Shown: positions 1-11,812, numbered from the stretch's first letter. The stretch is 64,000 nt of DNA from Imbricaverruca yamaguchii (GCA_034440575.1 JAOTOL010001276.1:201001-265000); one strand, 5' to 3'. Numbers and translations are program-made. The notes: generated by a model not told the origin, from the sequence alone.

Positions 1-1796
1 AACACTGATACCAAATCTAGCAGGGTGCAACCTTTGAAGCTACCTATGTGAATTGTATGAGCTATAGTCTGACTTCAGTTTTCATTTGATTTATATAATT
101 CCATAAAGTGACGTCTAATCCGTTTCTTTAGCACATCTTTTTCCTTGGTACTTGCTGAATACTAGGAAATATTTTGCATATTACATTGTTCCATGATTTT
201 GGAGCAGAGTGAGTAATAGCATATAGCCTATATTGTCGATAGGTAAATGGTATAGAGAAATGTTGAATGATTCTTGTACTAGATGTTGTATATCGAAAAA
301 AAAAGTCGGTCATAGCATGTGGCAATGCGTCATGGACAAATTTGTGCATAATTAATATGTTTTGTTCTTGCACCATGTCGGTGAACTTCAATATACTGTA
401 TTTGATAAATAATTCATTTGTAGGGTATGTATAACATCTGCATTCAATAATTCGCAAGGCACGTTTCTGGGATTTAATAACTTGCTTTAGTCTAGTGGGA
501 TAACGATTACCCCAAATCACAGCGCAGTAATTTAAGTAGGGAAGGATTAAAGAGTGGTATAAATACTTCAGTTCACGACTTGTTATGAAATATTTTGCCC
601 TCCCCATAATACCCAAGGTTCTACTAATGATGGATGTAATATAATCGATGTGCCCATACCAAGTTAAATTTTCATCCAACACCATGCCAAGATACTTGAT
701 TTGTTGTTTTCTTTTCACTTTAACAGAATTGATCATTATATTTATGTCATTAATGGGAATTCCAGAATATATTTGGCAATTTGTCTTCCTTACATTCAAG
801 GACATCCTATTTGCTTGGAACCATTGTGTTCCGGAATAATGCAATTCATTTTATTCTGTAATTCATCTATACTTTTTGCCTGAACAATAATTGTTGTGTC
901 ATTAGCAAAAAGGTACATATTTACTTCATTGGAAATTCTGAGCAAGTCGTTTATATATATATGATGAATAATAATGGCCCCAGAATGGAACCCTGAGAAA
1001 CACCCATAGAAATTAATTCTGGTTCAGATAGAGTCTCATGTACTTTAGTTTGCTGATATCTATTTCTAAGGTATGATTTTGGTATTCTAAGAAAGGGTCA
1101 TTGAAGTCAAATTCATTGCAATTTTCTGACTAATATCTCTGTGCTGACTGTGTCAAAAGCCTTTTTCAAATCAAGGTATAAACCACACACAATTTCTTTA
1201 TTTTATATGGACTTCGTTATTTCATTATATAAATGCATAATTGGCATGTATGTACTATGGTTTTTTCTGAAGCCAAATTGGAAAGGGCTTAGTACATTAT
1301 TTTGTTCCAAATATGCTGAAAGATAGGCATGCAATATTTGTTCCAAAATTTTGAAAAGAAAGTGAGTAAAGATATAGGTCTATAATTTGTGAATTTGTGA
1401 TGTTCTCCTGCCTTGAAAATAAGTACAACAACTGCTTTCTTAAAATCATCAGGAAATATTCCACCATGCAGACAAAGATTAAAGAGGTGGGTAATCTGCT
1501 TCAAAATACTTTTATAAGTAAGCATTAATATTTTTGTGCTGATTCCATCTATGCCACCTCCAACAGATTTCATGTTCTTAATAATTGATTCTACTTGAAT
1601 TTCACTAGTACTTATATGATCAGAAAACCTTGCATAGGTAGGTTCAGCTATATATTCAATTGGATCTTTTTCTATCAAATCTATCTTTTGTTCCAATCTC
1701 TCTCCAACAGAGACAAAGAAAGTATTAAATGCATTAGGTACACAATTCCTGTCATATTCATTGCCATCTTCATTTCTTCATCTTGTAAATCGTTAA
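1..1796 (-). mobile_element. Non-LTR retrotransposon copy A (CR1/Jockey-superfamily RT), 5'-truncated and inactivated
   Basis: On the minus strand, 1696-1289 encodes the start of a reverse transcriptase including an FTNYRPISLL block. 844-128 encodes the palm end, thumb and C-terminal region (KYLGMVLDE, LKYLYHSLILPYLNYC). The catalytic palm lies near 895-925 but reads FAND instead of FADD, and the preceding block reads SQGSILG instead of PQGSILG. Frameshifts separate the readable pieces. The 3' tail near 1-80 matches the tail of the second copy at 45723-47530, so the window begins at about the 3' end of the element. The 5' end falls at about 1796, where Jockey-type sequence starts. The class is firm; the exact clade (CR1, L2 or Daphne-like) is not. 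No RNase H domain follows the RT. Confidence 0.85.
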
Positions 1797-2883
1797 TTTC
1801 AAGTTAAAATTGGACCCCATACTTCAGGCACAAAATTCCCAACAACCGGCTTAATGCAAGGTTCCGTCTTCAGCCCCATTCTCTTTATTTTAGGTATAAA
1901 TTCAGTTATTACCGACAACCCTCCGACCAACATTGAAATATACGCAGACGACATAGTCATATGAACATCACACGAAACACCAAACAACGCACTAGGAATA
2001 CTACAAACCACATTAATACAGCAAAGTCGCTAATTAACACAGCAAACTCGCCTCCCGAAACCTACACATTCCACCACACAAATAGAAATGAATAATTTTC
2101 GGCTACCGCAAATACACCGACTTGCCACAACTAAAAATGGATCACATCCCCATCCCATTCGTTACCACAGCAAAATTTCTAGGCATCACTTTAGATCCAA
2201 AACTTACTCTTCGGCCACACATCTTAGACATCCAAAAACGCGCATCAAAAATAATAAACATGCTTCGAGCACCATCCGGCACAAACTGGGGATCCGACGC
2301 AAGCACACTTCTAGCTGTTTACAAATCACTCATTCAGCCAATTTTGGAATACAGATCCATACTCTTCAAAAATGCAAGTAAATCAAACCTCAAAATTATA
2401 GATTTTCTTCAACGCCAATGCTTACAAAGAGCCACAGGAGCCTACATCACCTCACCTTCTCTTGCTCTTCACATATACAGCCACATACTAGAACTACAGC
2501 ACAGACGCACAGAAACACTATTTGGATATCACTACAAAACACAACTCATCACACAGCACCCATGCACCCAGGCATTAAAACTTCGCACCAAACGCTTACA
2601 CCAAATCATGAACACAACACGACTTAAAACTACAATAGGCTGCCGCATTCACCAACATGCGAACAGACTACACATCACACTCCCCACAGCAAAACCACTC
2701 CCACTAACCACTGCATGGTTGAAACACCAATTACCCAAAACACATCTCCTCATATACAAGCCGAATCACACATACACAGACGCAGACATACAACTATTCC
2801 TCCACTTCAAATCACAATATCCAAATTACATCATCTACACTGACGTTTCAAAATCACATACACAGCAGACAGGCACAGCGGCG
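1797..2883 (+). mobile_element. Jockey-type LINE, 5' part: RT palm to start of RNase H (pseudogene)
   Basis: Translation of 1797-1960 shows a GLMQGSVFSPILF block followed by IYADDIVI (YADD codons 1941-1952), the RT catalytic motif of Jockey-type elements. A frameshift follows. From 2122 the thumb and connection regions are open: AKFLGITLDPKLT, SLIQPILEYRS, LQRQCLQRATGAY. Near 2838 an RNase H start reads YTDVSKS where families have YTDGSKS. The coding strand is rich in A and C, unlike neighbouring sequence. The open frame is interrupted at 2883, where a DNA transposon is inserted; the missing RNase H continuation lies at 8254-9085. Its 5' side abuts LINE copy A. Confidence 0.87.
2879..2883. 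repeat. Left 5-bp target-site duplication CGGCG
   Basis: CGGCG directly precedes the left terminal inverted repeat and recurs at 8249-8253 directly after the right one. Removing the element with one copy of CGGCG puts codon GCG (2881-2883) next to GTG (8254-8256) in a continuous RNase H frame. Confidence 0.85.
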
Positions 2884-2920
2884 CACACTGTGATAACTCG
2901 AGGGAAAACTGGCCATAAAT
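2884..2920 (+). repeat. Left terminal inverted repeat
   Basis: Starts CACACTGTGATAACTCGAGG and ends CTGGCCATAAAT. It matches the reverse complement of 8211-8248 with about four substitutions and one 1-bp gap. Confidence 0.88.
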
Positions 2921-2929
2921 CATAGCGGA

Positions 2930-5900
2930 CAAAGTATGCTAGTTACCGGGGCGATTTTGGTCTTAGTCGAAAGAGCTTAAAATTTGGATCATATGGGGAA
3001 TACGTATTGTCTTAAATACTGCATAACCCAGGAATGTCAGAGGTTATACCTACTAGAGGGAAGGGAGCATTCCGCTCCACTCATTTTGCTTCCGCGCAAT
3101 GTGTCGGGAACCAATTGAGATAGATAGCTCAAATTGTGCATACACCTACATCAGTATTTAGTGTACCTTGTATTAAAATATCGACGTCCGGTCATCCATG
3201 ATGATATCATGATGACGTCATAAGTGAAGTATGTTGGCGCTCATATATTGGAAGATCATTAGTGAGCGTTTGCTATGCGAGTATTTGTAAGGAGGCTTAC
3301 ATTTTTTCGACACCAGCTTATTAATATTTTCCCGCCAGCACATGCCGCCAGAACCCCAACCAGGTCCTGGTCACCTCCTTCCGATTCAATTATTTGCCCG
3401 AGAAGTAAAAGCAAACGCGAGTGGCGCCGGCGCCAAGATCAGAAGGCGGCTCCGGTACCAACATCCGGGAAAAACCCGAGTAATGGTTTGGCGCCTTCAG
3501 CTGACAAACAGGGGCCCAAACACCAGCTGGATCACCTCCAGCAGAAGGGTCATTGGCCCGTGAGGTCGATGCCCCGGATCTCGAGCAGTCATCACCCAAT
3601 CCAGAACGTTCTAGAACGTCATGAAGGTCCCAAGCGGCTTCACGATGCGAGTGGCCTGGGGGAAGAATGCTCCACGAATCAAAAGCGCGAGCTCACCCCG
3701 AAGCCCTGGGAGTGAGTACAGAAAAAAAGGAGGCGGAGCAATAGCAAGTTCAAGAGAGCAGAACCGGACAGACGGAGGAAAGAGACACAGAGGGGACTTG
3801 AAGACGCGCAGCGGTGGACGCCGGACCGACGCCTCAGGGGCGTCCAGCGGTGGCCAGACGGCTGAGTTTTCAGTTGGAGGAGAGGAAGTACTCAGCCGAG
3901 GCCACTCGCCACTCATCATCGCCATGTGAGTGCTGCTCGTCATCATGTAGCACACCCATCACGACCACCATCCCCGCATAACCAACCCCACCGGCGCTGG
4001 CGTCTTCCGCGCAGGGAGGGGGGGGGGAGGCGTGTGTATGTGTTGGCAAAAATTGTGCGTGTGTTTAAATAGAAATAGTTGTCCCAATGCTGAAGTGTAC
4101 GTATAATGCCTTTCTTTTCTTTCCTATATTAGCGTAGCATAAATTGGCATCTGGATTGTATTCAATGTGACCGGAGTTGGAGTCCCCTGGACTCCAAATA
4201 GATGCGTGGACGCGACTTCGCCGGTCTAATCTGACCTATGGTAAACATTGCCAAACTCGCTTCCTGATTCGATACCGAATAATAGGCAAGGCAAGTTAAA
4301 TGTGATACAGTTTGTGAGTACACAATTGATGTCATTATCAACGAAAACACGGGTAGTGGTCTGGACCAAAATGCAGCTGGTTGGAAATAATGACACTTCT
4401 GAAGGGGCATACCTTGATCGGAGGGCATTTGTTGAAAATCCACTGCAATGATATGCCATCGTCTCACTCTCAGTCTCTGACTCTTGATTTCGGTCTAAAT
4501 ATCCTTCTGCTTCTATCATTGTATTGATCTCACTCTCGGGCTAACACTTGTTCCCAGTTTAGTTGTCCATCCCTGGCATGGTCATCATCTCGGTCTCTGT
4601 CTTATGATTTCGGTCCAAGCATCGGTCTGTTTGTGGTTCTTTTCCCCCGGACGAATTCATGGCACATAGGGGGATGGCCGCAAAAAGAATTTGACGACCC
4701 CCGGAGTTATAGCGAGATAGACAGCCCGCCAGCTGCCCTCCTATGGGCGGTGTGTCCTCGGGTGTCGACCGTGATAAGCCATTGATCCTCCCTTCCTCAA
4801 AGTGTGGGGGGGGGGGGGTGACGGAAGGGCGCAATGACGAAACTCTTCTGATTGTTACTCTCGGGCATAATTCAAGGGGCAACTGTTAAATTGGCTCAGG
4901 TATCTCTTGACCGCAAAATCCCGCTGGCCTCTGCGATCCAGAGGTGTAGGTGAGGGGGCGAACATGGTATGCATGTGGGAGGGGCCGATAAAGGGGCCGC
5001 CACATTGCGTTCGCCGGAAATCTGGCGCCGGACTATAGGATAGAGGCAAAACACTGCCAGGTAATTTGTCCACCCTGAACTCTGCACGTGGGCACGGCTG
5101 GTGCAGAGATTCGAGGGACACATGGACGGGTTTGGCATGACATAAGCCCCGGGGCCAAAGAGGTAGGGCCGGCTAGGATATAAAGAAGACCAGGGACGTA
5201 CCCAACGTGGTAGGGATCCGTGTCCGCCCGTGGGATACGTCAGACCCGGTTGCACGTTTTCAACGTGTAAGGCCCGGCGTGGCGTCGATTGAATAAGGTT
5301 GGGTAAGCATTGATACCTGAGTTCAGTCATACGACAGCACAGAAGCCCAGGGAAAGTATCACCGCCCAGTTCTTTCCAAGCCTTAAGGGCAGTAACGACA
5401 ATAGATACAAATTACGCAATCAGGAGAGTCGCGTCAGTCGTTTACAAGTAAAGTCTCGAAGCGGGTAATTAATATGCGTTCGGGACTAACCAAGTCCCCA
5501 GTGAAATGGAACACGACTAGCTAAGTGCTTGCGTAACACTGGAGGGGGAAATTGTGGGCGAACTCGTTTTTTTTCGTATTCTTAGGAACCGAATGATCGT
5601 GCGGAATGAAAGGAGCAAGTGACTGTTGCATGAATGCTTAAAGGGGTAGTTTTACGGACCAGTGGAGTTGGTTCGAATTCAACGCAAGTATTCAGCGGTC
5701 AGAAACATCACTGCCAAAATTGTACTGGATGTTGCCCGGGCCATGCTTGCATCTGGATGCCCCAGAACGTGCGTGTGCGGGGGGGGGCGGTGAGTGGATG
5801 GTGGATGTGCTGTGTTGTCTTAGGGTACACGGATGGGTCCTGTAAATGGACGAGTACCGGCGGCGGTGGCAGTACCCATGTCGTGTATCCCAATCATAGC

Positions 5901-6100
5901 CATCCGACAGCGTCACGTCACACCCAAAGCCCACAACCCCTCCGCGCTACATGACCAGCCGGGCGCACTCACGGGCGTATGTGATGTGGATAGGATCCTG
6001 GTCTCGCTAAAATAAATTCGTGTAGTGGTGGCGACGGGCCGCAGAAGGGTTGGAAGGACGTCGGAGCGGCTGCAGAAGTTGTGGGTAAGGGGGACGACTC
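2930..6100. other. Transposon interior, no recognisable gene
   Basis: Contains open frames of 100-150 codons (for example 3275-3715 plus and 5330-4896 minus), none with a recognisable domain or consistent codon bias. G-runs occur near 4018-4030, 4804-4818 and 5780. I assign no function. Confidence 0.5.
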
Positions 6101-6109
6101 CCCCGCAAC

Positions 6110-6720
6110 CATCTGGCCGGCCCGGCGGCGGCCAGTTACAATCGCCCGCCGGCAACCACCAGCTGGCCCGGCGGCGGCCAGTCGCAGTCACCCGCCGGCA
6201 ACCACCAGCCGGCCCGGCGGCGGCCAGTCGCAGTCACCCGCCGGCAACCACCAGCCGGCCCGGCGGCAACCACCAGCCGGCCCGGCGGCGGCCAGTCGCA
6301 GTCACCCGCCGGCAACCACCAGCCGGCCCGGCGACAACCAACCAGCCGGCCCGGCGGCGGCCAGTCGCAGTCACCCGCCGGCAACCACCAGCCGGCCCGG
6401 CGGCAACCAACCAGCCGGCCCGGCGGCGGCCAGTCGCAGTCGCCCGCCGGCAACCACCAGCCGGCCCGGCGGCGGCCAGCCGCAGTCGCCCGCCGGCAAC
6501 CATCAGCCGGCGCGGCGGCGACCAGCCGCAGTCGCCCGCCGGCAACCACCAGCCGGCCCGGCGGCGGCCAGTCGCAGTCGCCCGCCGGCAACCACCAGCC
6601 GGCCCGGCGGCGGCCAGTCGCAGTCGCCCGCCGGCAACCACCAGCCGGCCCGGCGGCGGCCAGTCGCAGTCGCCCGCCGGCAACCACCAGCCGGCCCGGC
6701 GGCGGCCAACCACAGCCGCC
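6110..6720. repeat. GC-rich minisatellite, ~46-bp unit
   Basis: About 13 tandem units of a C/G-rich sequence built on GGCCCGGCGGCGGCCAGTCG, CCCGCCGGCAACCACCAGCC and similar segments. Some units contain an extra copy of a roughly 22-bp sub-block. Because 46 is not a multiple of 3 and the unit lacks stops, all plus frames and some minus frames stay open for 200-280 codons. These are not considered genes. Confidence 0.92.
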
Positions 6721-6980
6721 CGCCAACCACCCAGCCGCCAACCGCCCAATTCCCGGAACCCGCTCCGGCACCGCCCAGCCCGACGTGGCCCGGACATATT
6801 CTGCAGAGTAAATATGACTTCATATTTGCTACGCAGAATATATTTTTTTAAAAATATTGTCCAAAGTTGCTGAAATTGCGCCAAAATACATCACTAAGAT
6901 ATGCACTCAGGTTGGCTCACTTCAGAGCTTCTGAGAGCCCCGCGAATCTTGCTGGGTCGATTCGGTGATGACCCCACCTC

Positions 6981-7345
6981 TCACAACACGAAAGCTGCGT
7001 CCTTCATGCCCTCAGCACGAGCATTTTGCCCAGCAACCTCCACGAGCTGCAGATCACTGTGCTCTTAAGTATGCCCGACGCTGAGAACGGGCGCTGAGGT
7101 GACCGTGGATTCTAGTTGGTCGCCCTCGCGCTCTCTTCACAGTCTCGTTATCAAGTCTCGTCTTGGCTTCATCATCACTCACGACGTGGTCACCACGCTT
7201 CAGGGACACTGAGAACACCTCATCTCCCGAAAGATTTGTCGCAAACTGACTTCTGAATTTGTTCTGGGCTCGCATGCACTTAACCCACTTTCCTTTTAAG
7301 CTCTTGGCGATAAGTCGGTTGTCTTTCTCAAGTCCATAATCGACG
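6981..7345 (-). pseudogene. Possible transposase N-terminal remnant
   Basis: Reading 7342 to 7054 on the minus strand gives an open stretch with VDYGLEKDNRL, KWVKCMRAQNKF and a basic GRP-x-LS-RS-RR block (ARGRPTR, LSARSQRR). A +1 shift at about 7064 continues with DLQLVEVAGQNARAEGMKDA to 6984. A GRP/RS-RR block followed by a helix ending in K-D-A-A resembles the N-terminal parts of transposon-associated proteins in invertebrates; this is my recollection of a pattern, not a domain hit. It lies inside the Transib-like element on the strand opposite to the Jockey LINE. At least one stop (near 7343) and one frameshift break it. No catalytic residues are visible. Confidence 0.35.
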
Positions 7346-7349
7346 ACTC

Positions 7350-8210
7350 ACTTTGGGGGCATTCCTGAGGGATTTTTTTTCCATGATCAACTGCACGCTA
7401 TAATTAAACATATGAGCATAATAGTTCCCACGCCCAGAAGCTTTTGCACTGGTTAACAAGTCCATCAATTCCTCTGCTGACGCACACCTCCATGTTCACT
7501 GTACGCAAAATTCAACCACAATGGCCCGAACCTCACAGGCAAAGACAGCTTCCCTGCCATGGGAGACGTTGTGCGTGACCTATCTCGACTCAGTCGCCTC
7601 GTCAGTTAGAGGACTTTTGGCATAGCAACCACTGGATTAGGTTACCCGGCCAAGACGCGTCGCGGCGCCCGGCTCGGGCTTCCCCGTGCTGCCCGGGCTG
7701 GCCACCGCACCGCACCGAGGCCTGTCGGGATACAATTGATCACTATCAGTGTTAGAGCAACTAGGTGCAGCTGAAACTTGCGGCACATATAGTCAAAGGA
7801 TCGCCGACTTCACTGGGATTGGTCTTTGGCTGTGCGCTGTTGTGCGTTTTTTTAAACCTTACTTGAACTTTGAGGTACTAAAAAGTTGAGCGACTATTGC
7901 AATTACTGATTGTTTGACAATAAATAGCATATTGTTAATTGGTGTATGCCTTTCTGAATTGCTTAACGCAATGAGAATGTTCTCAGCTATCATTTCATAT
8001 CTCACTTGTCCAGGTTTTCAGAATGCAATTTACCTTTATCAATCGTCAAACTGTGACAACATTTGTGCACGTAATGTTGTTCATGTTCATTGACTTATTT
8101 CTATGCCAAATATTGTGAAAATTTTCATAAAAACTGTGACTTCGTCTGCTTCAATCATTTGCTGATACAATGGCGCCAGAAATGCGGCATAAAAAATAGT
8201 CGGAAAATGC
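7350..8210. other. Transposon interior, no recognisable gene
   Basis: Mixed-composition sequence with a GC-rich patch near 7650-7730 and AT-rich sequence from 7850 to 8200. No long open frame or known motif was seen. Confidence 0.5.
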
Positions 8211-8248
8211 ATTTATAGCCAGTTTCTCCCTCGAGATATCACACTGTG
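8211..8248 (-). repeat. Right terminal inverted repeat
   Basis: Read on the minus strand it begins CACAGTGTGATATCTCGAGG. The outermost seven bases are CACAGTG. Confidence 0.88.
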
Positions 8249-8253
8249 CGGCG
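8249..8253. repeat. Right 5-bp target-site duplication CGGCG
   Basis: Identical to 2879-2883. Confidence 0.85.
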
Positions 8254-9085
8254 GTGCTGTACCGCAACGCAACACCGCCGCGGGTTATCCTTCGTGCCCG
8301 TCTGCATGACACAGCATCCACCTACACAGCAGAACTCTTCGCAATTTTCTCAGCATACTCCACCATTTACAACAGGTAAACTGAACACAGCATCATAGCC
8401 ACTGGCGCAAAATCAGCATTAGAAAACATTACACCCTTCACCAAAAGCAAACACCCACTCATCCCCAAAAATACTATACATTCACAAACAACTCAACGCT
8501 AAACAACGCCCACTTCTTTTATGGATTCCAAGCAAAACAAACATTCAAGGCAACGAACACGCAGACACCGAAGCCAACATAGCCACGAAACTACAACAAA
8601 CCACACCATGCCCACTCTCACAATCCGACTACTACCCCACAATACACCAGGCAATCAACAAACACATTCAATAAACATGTGACACAACAATTACGCAACT
8701 ACACGAAATACACCCACAACAGGAACTCTGGCACACTGTCAACCAAACCACCCGACAAAAAGAACGCACACTAACACGATTACGCCTCGGACACACTGCA
8801 ATCACGCACTCCCACTTCTTACAACAACGCCCACGACCACAATGCACAACATGCCAACGAACACACAATTAAACACGTACTCATCTACTGCACCAAATAC
8901 AACACCGAAAGACAACCTATCACAAACTACTGCAGCATGAACAACATCCAACTAAACATCACTACGCTTCTCAACGTTGCACGAAAACCTCTTCCACTTT
9001 CTCGCTATCACACGCCTAATCCATGAACTATGAAAAAAATCAAGATGTTTTTTTTAATCAACAAAAGGGAAACACAATAAAAAAC
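8254..9085 (+). mobile_element. Jockey-type LINE, 3' part: RNase H end and Cys-rich tail (pseudogene)
   Basis: The frame from 8254 continues the RNase H domain cut at 2883: after AVLY comes ASTYTAELFAIFSAY (8321-8365), the conserved segment with the second acidic residue. Further on, WIPSKTNIQGNEHADTEAN matches the RNase H C-terminal helix (frameshifted relative to the first part). TRLRLGHTAITHSHFL and PQCTTC (about 8776-8850) match the GHT-TH-C-C terminal motif of Jockey-type ORF2. In-frame stops and shifts inactivate it. An AATAAA-containing A-rich stretch near 9065-9095 may mark the 3' end of the LINE, although A/C-rich sequence continues to about 9530. Confidence 0.85.
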
Positions 9086-9530
9086 TAAACAAAACCCTAA
9101 CCCCACGTGAAACTAACGTTCTTGTAATGTATCAAAAACTGGCGATGACCCGACCACAACCCCCAAACTACACCCCCACCCCATGGCACCGCCCGGACTG
9201 GCAAATCTCTTCCGCACCAGCTTCAGCCTCGACCAGCATCACCATCTCATCTGCCTACAAGTCGACTCAACTTCTACTCCTACGCTCCAAACCTCTAGAT
9301 GTCTCAGCTCTACCTCGACTCACCTCTACAAGCCATCTCTATTCTTCTTCGCTCACTCTTATCCTCGCCACGATACTCCTCATACCCGTTCACCCCTACC
9401 AAAAATCAGCACAAATCACTAACATCACAAACCCCCACCCGGGAACAGCCGAGATCACCATACAGTGGCAGGCTGTTAAGAGACGCAGACACGCACACAC
9501 ACATCCGATGAGAATGGTGTTGTGATCAGG
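9086..9530 (+). other. A/C-rich tract, possible 3' UTR of the Jockey LINE
   Basis: It keeps the strong A/C strand bias of the LINE above and loses it at about 9530. An open frame of 132 codons (9127-9525) is proline- and serine-rich and most likely reflects composition only. Confidence 0.4.
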
Positions 9531-11600
9531 GCAACACTGTTGTATTGGTCGAAAATGCGCTTCTTTTCAGCATTACATCACAATCAGGTGTGGCTTTATT
9601 GTGCGTGTTCATTGTTACGCAATTACAGGAGGCCAACAACTGAGTAAAATAATGTTTACATTGCATAAAAGCACTATTCGACTCCCATCGAAAGCTGCGA
9701 TAAACCTGTGGCTGACCCGATTATTGGTTCCTACGCAAAGTTGACGTGCCAGAGCTGTCTCACCTGCCAAACCACCGATAGCAACGGAGCGGACATCGGC
9801 GGGTCGTCGGTGAGCCAGGTGCTGTCTCGCTGGGAGTGGTCGGTTTCAGCGCTGTTGGTCTCGCTCGTCAGCAGTGTTCCCACGCGCGCTCCCAGTCTCG
9901 CCGCCGACGGCCGGACGGTCGAGGACTACCAGACCCGCCCGGCGCGGCACCTCCGGCGATCTGCCGACCGTCTGACCGGCTACGGAGGCAGCGCCGATGA
10001 AGGCGGTCCAGGTACGTCGGCACGTCCCGCTCACTTGTGTGTGACACTACTTGCGTGTGACACTACTTGTGTGTGACACTACCTTGCGAGAGCGCGTGCC
10101 GAAATCGGCTGGTTGTACCTTCGGTTATAGAGGTACCAAACCTTCACATTTGTGACAACAAAATTGTTGCGGTGCCGCTGGATTGTCTGAAACGTTCCTC
10201 GATACTCTGCTCAGCCTGACTCCTAGTTCCAGCAGTGGAGCGGGAGACGCGAGAACTTGCACACACGTCTGGCGAAAATAGTGAGCTGATGCGATGTCGC
10301 AGCCAGCTGGCTAGCAATCGGCTGGCTTGCAGTCAGCTGGCCGTCTGGTCAATACCAATACGTTTGCGGGGTATCTAGTACTGGAACCGGCACCACCAGC
10401 GTTCCAAGGCCGTGGAAAATGCCTGAACGTTGTCCCTACAAACTTGATTTGTTCACTGAATGCCCAAATTCCCATTAGTTTCCGTAAGCATTCAAGTCCA
10501 GTAGGGAAAAGCGACCACTGACCCAGGCTGGGTCAGCTAGCGGTGATGCTCATCTAATACATTGCCAGGTCGCTATTGGATGCAACGAACTCCTTCGCTA
10601 AATCAATCATGTTGTATTTGATGGCAAAACTTCAATGCATCGATGCACAATCTTGTTTTTTTCCTGCACGTTCTGCCCTCTCCACAGTCATTGCAGCCAA
10701 CATATATGCATCTCTCAGAGCCATCTATAGGGTGGTATCATGGTGGTAGTGTGTACCATCTCAGGTGGGTGGTATTATTCCTCCTGTTTTTAGTGTTCAA
10801 GTCATCAAATGTATTTTTAGTGTTAATGGCGTCATACGTCGTTCTGAACAAGCACGTCTTGCGACTGTGAGATAATTCTGCATACTAGCAGTACTAACAG
10901 CAACGAACGGTCTGCAAAATTTACCTTTTTGCAGCATTGAGTGTCGCAAGTTAAAAATGAAGTGTTTACCTGCTCTCACATCTTCGGATTTAGAAAGGCA
11001 TGAATCCCATGGAATATTTATAGTCTGCTGATCAATTTTAGCACAATTTTGTTGAGGGAATATCGATGACAAACTGAAATAAGTGCTTGGATTATTTCTA
11101 CCGTTCTACCGTTCTGAATTATTTCTTCAGCCACCGTTCTGTCGGCAGCGATCCGCCACAAACTGGTGGCGATTAGTATACTAACCTGTCATAAATCTGG
11201 AACGACGAGCGTGCACCCTACTACCGTGAGATTCTGACTCGCGTTGGCTGCTTCTGTTCCATCGCTCTGCCAGTTTTATGATCCACGACACACTTGGTGC
11301 TCCTCACCGCTCTAGGGTGCCTCGTTGTCTCCGAACACTTTACCGTTCCGAAGTATTTCTCGTCTTTGTGCTCATCACCGTTTTAGGGTACCTGATCACC
11401 ACTGCATCTCTAGCCAACTCAGTTTTTTATGCTGCCCTCAGGGTGCCTGGCCACACGACTGCTCAAACGCCTCAACCAACCACGATACCTCGTCATCGAT
11501 TTTCATAAAGTTTCAGGCCTCGCCAAGTCAGAGCTCCAGCAGCTACCTAGGGTCCTCCGGCCTGACCGGGTCCCGACAAAATGTTGGTACTTGGTACTTT
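9531..11600. other. Unassigned intergenic DNA
   Basis: A GC-rich patch at 9720-10030 and a 17-bp direct repeat in three copies (GTGTGACACTACTTG, 10038-10084) are visible. No domain-bearing frame was found. Confidence 0.5.
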
Positions 11601-11603
11601 GTC

Positions 11604-11812
11604 GGGGCTGCTTGGCTACTTGGTAGTTGTTCAGGGCTGCCTGGCCACTTGGTAACTGTTCAGAAATATTTGGCTACTTGGTAGCTATCCAGGGTTGCTT
11701 GGCTACTTTGTAGCTGTTCATGGCTGCTTGGCTACTTGGTAGGTGTTCAGGGCTGCTTGGTTACCTTGTAGCTGCTCAGGGCTGCTTGGTTACCTGCTAG
11801 CTGTTCAAGGCC
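11604..11812. repeat. Minisatellite, 29-bp unit, about 7 copies
   Basis: Units run GGCTGCTTGGCTACTTGGTA plus GCTGTTCAG with scattered substitutions. Successive starts are exactly 29 bp apart. Confidence 0.9.

Larger units (their letters stand above)
2884..8248. mobile_element. Transib-like DNA transposon inserted in the Jockey RNase H domain
   Basis: A 5,365-bp insert bounded by inverted repeats (2884-2920 and 8211-8248) and a 5-bp CGGCG duplication. The outer bases are CACACTG at the left and CACAGTG at the right (read inward); the latter equals the V(D)J recombination signal heptamer. Among animal DNA transposons, 5-bp GC-rich duplications with CACWRTG-type ends are typical of Transib, the relative of RAG1. 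The interior is not a simple intact element: it holds a degraded minus-strand coding remnant (6981-7345), a 46-bp minisatellite (6110-6720) and about 3 kb of unassigned DNA (2930-6100). No DDE catalytic core could be recognised, so it is probably non-autonomous or decayed. CMC-type elements (CACTA/Chapaev) also begin CAC but make 2-4-bp duplications. Confidence 0.72.

Noticed and set aside
6025..6884. Open frames of 200-280 codons on both strands
   Set aside because: They follow the GC-rich 46-bp minisatellite and are open in several frames at once.
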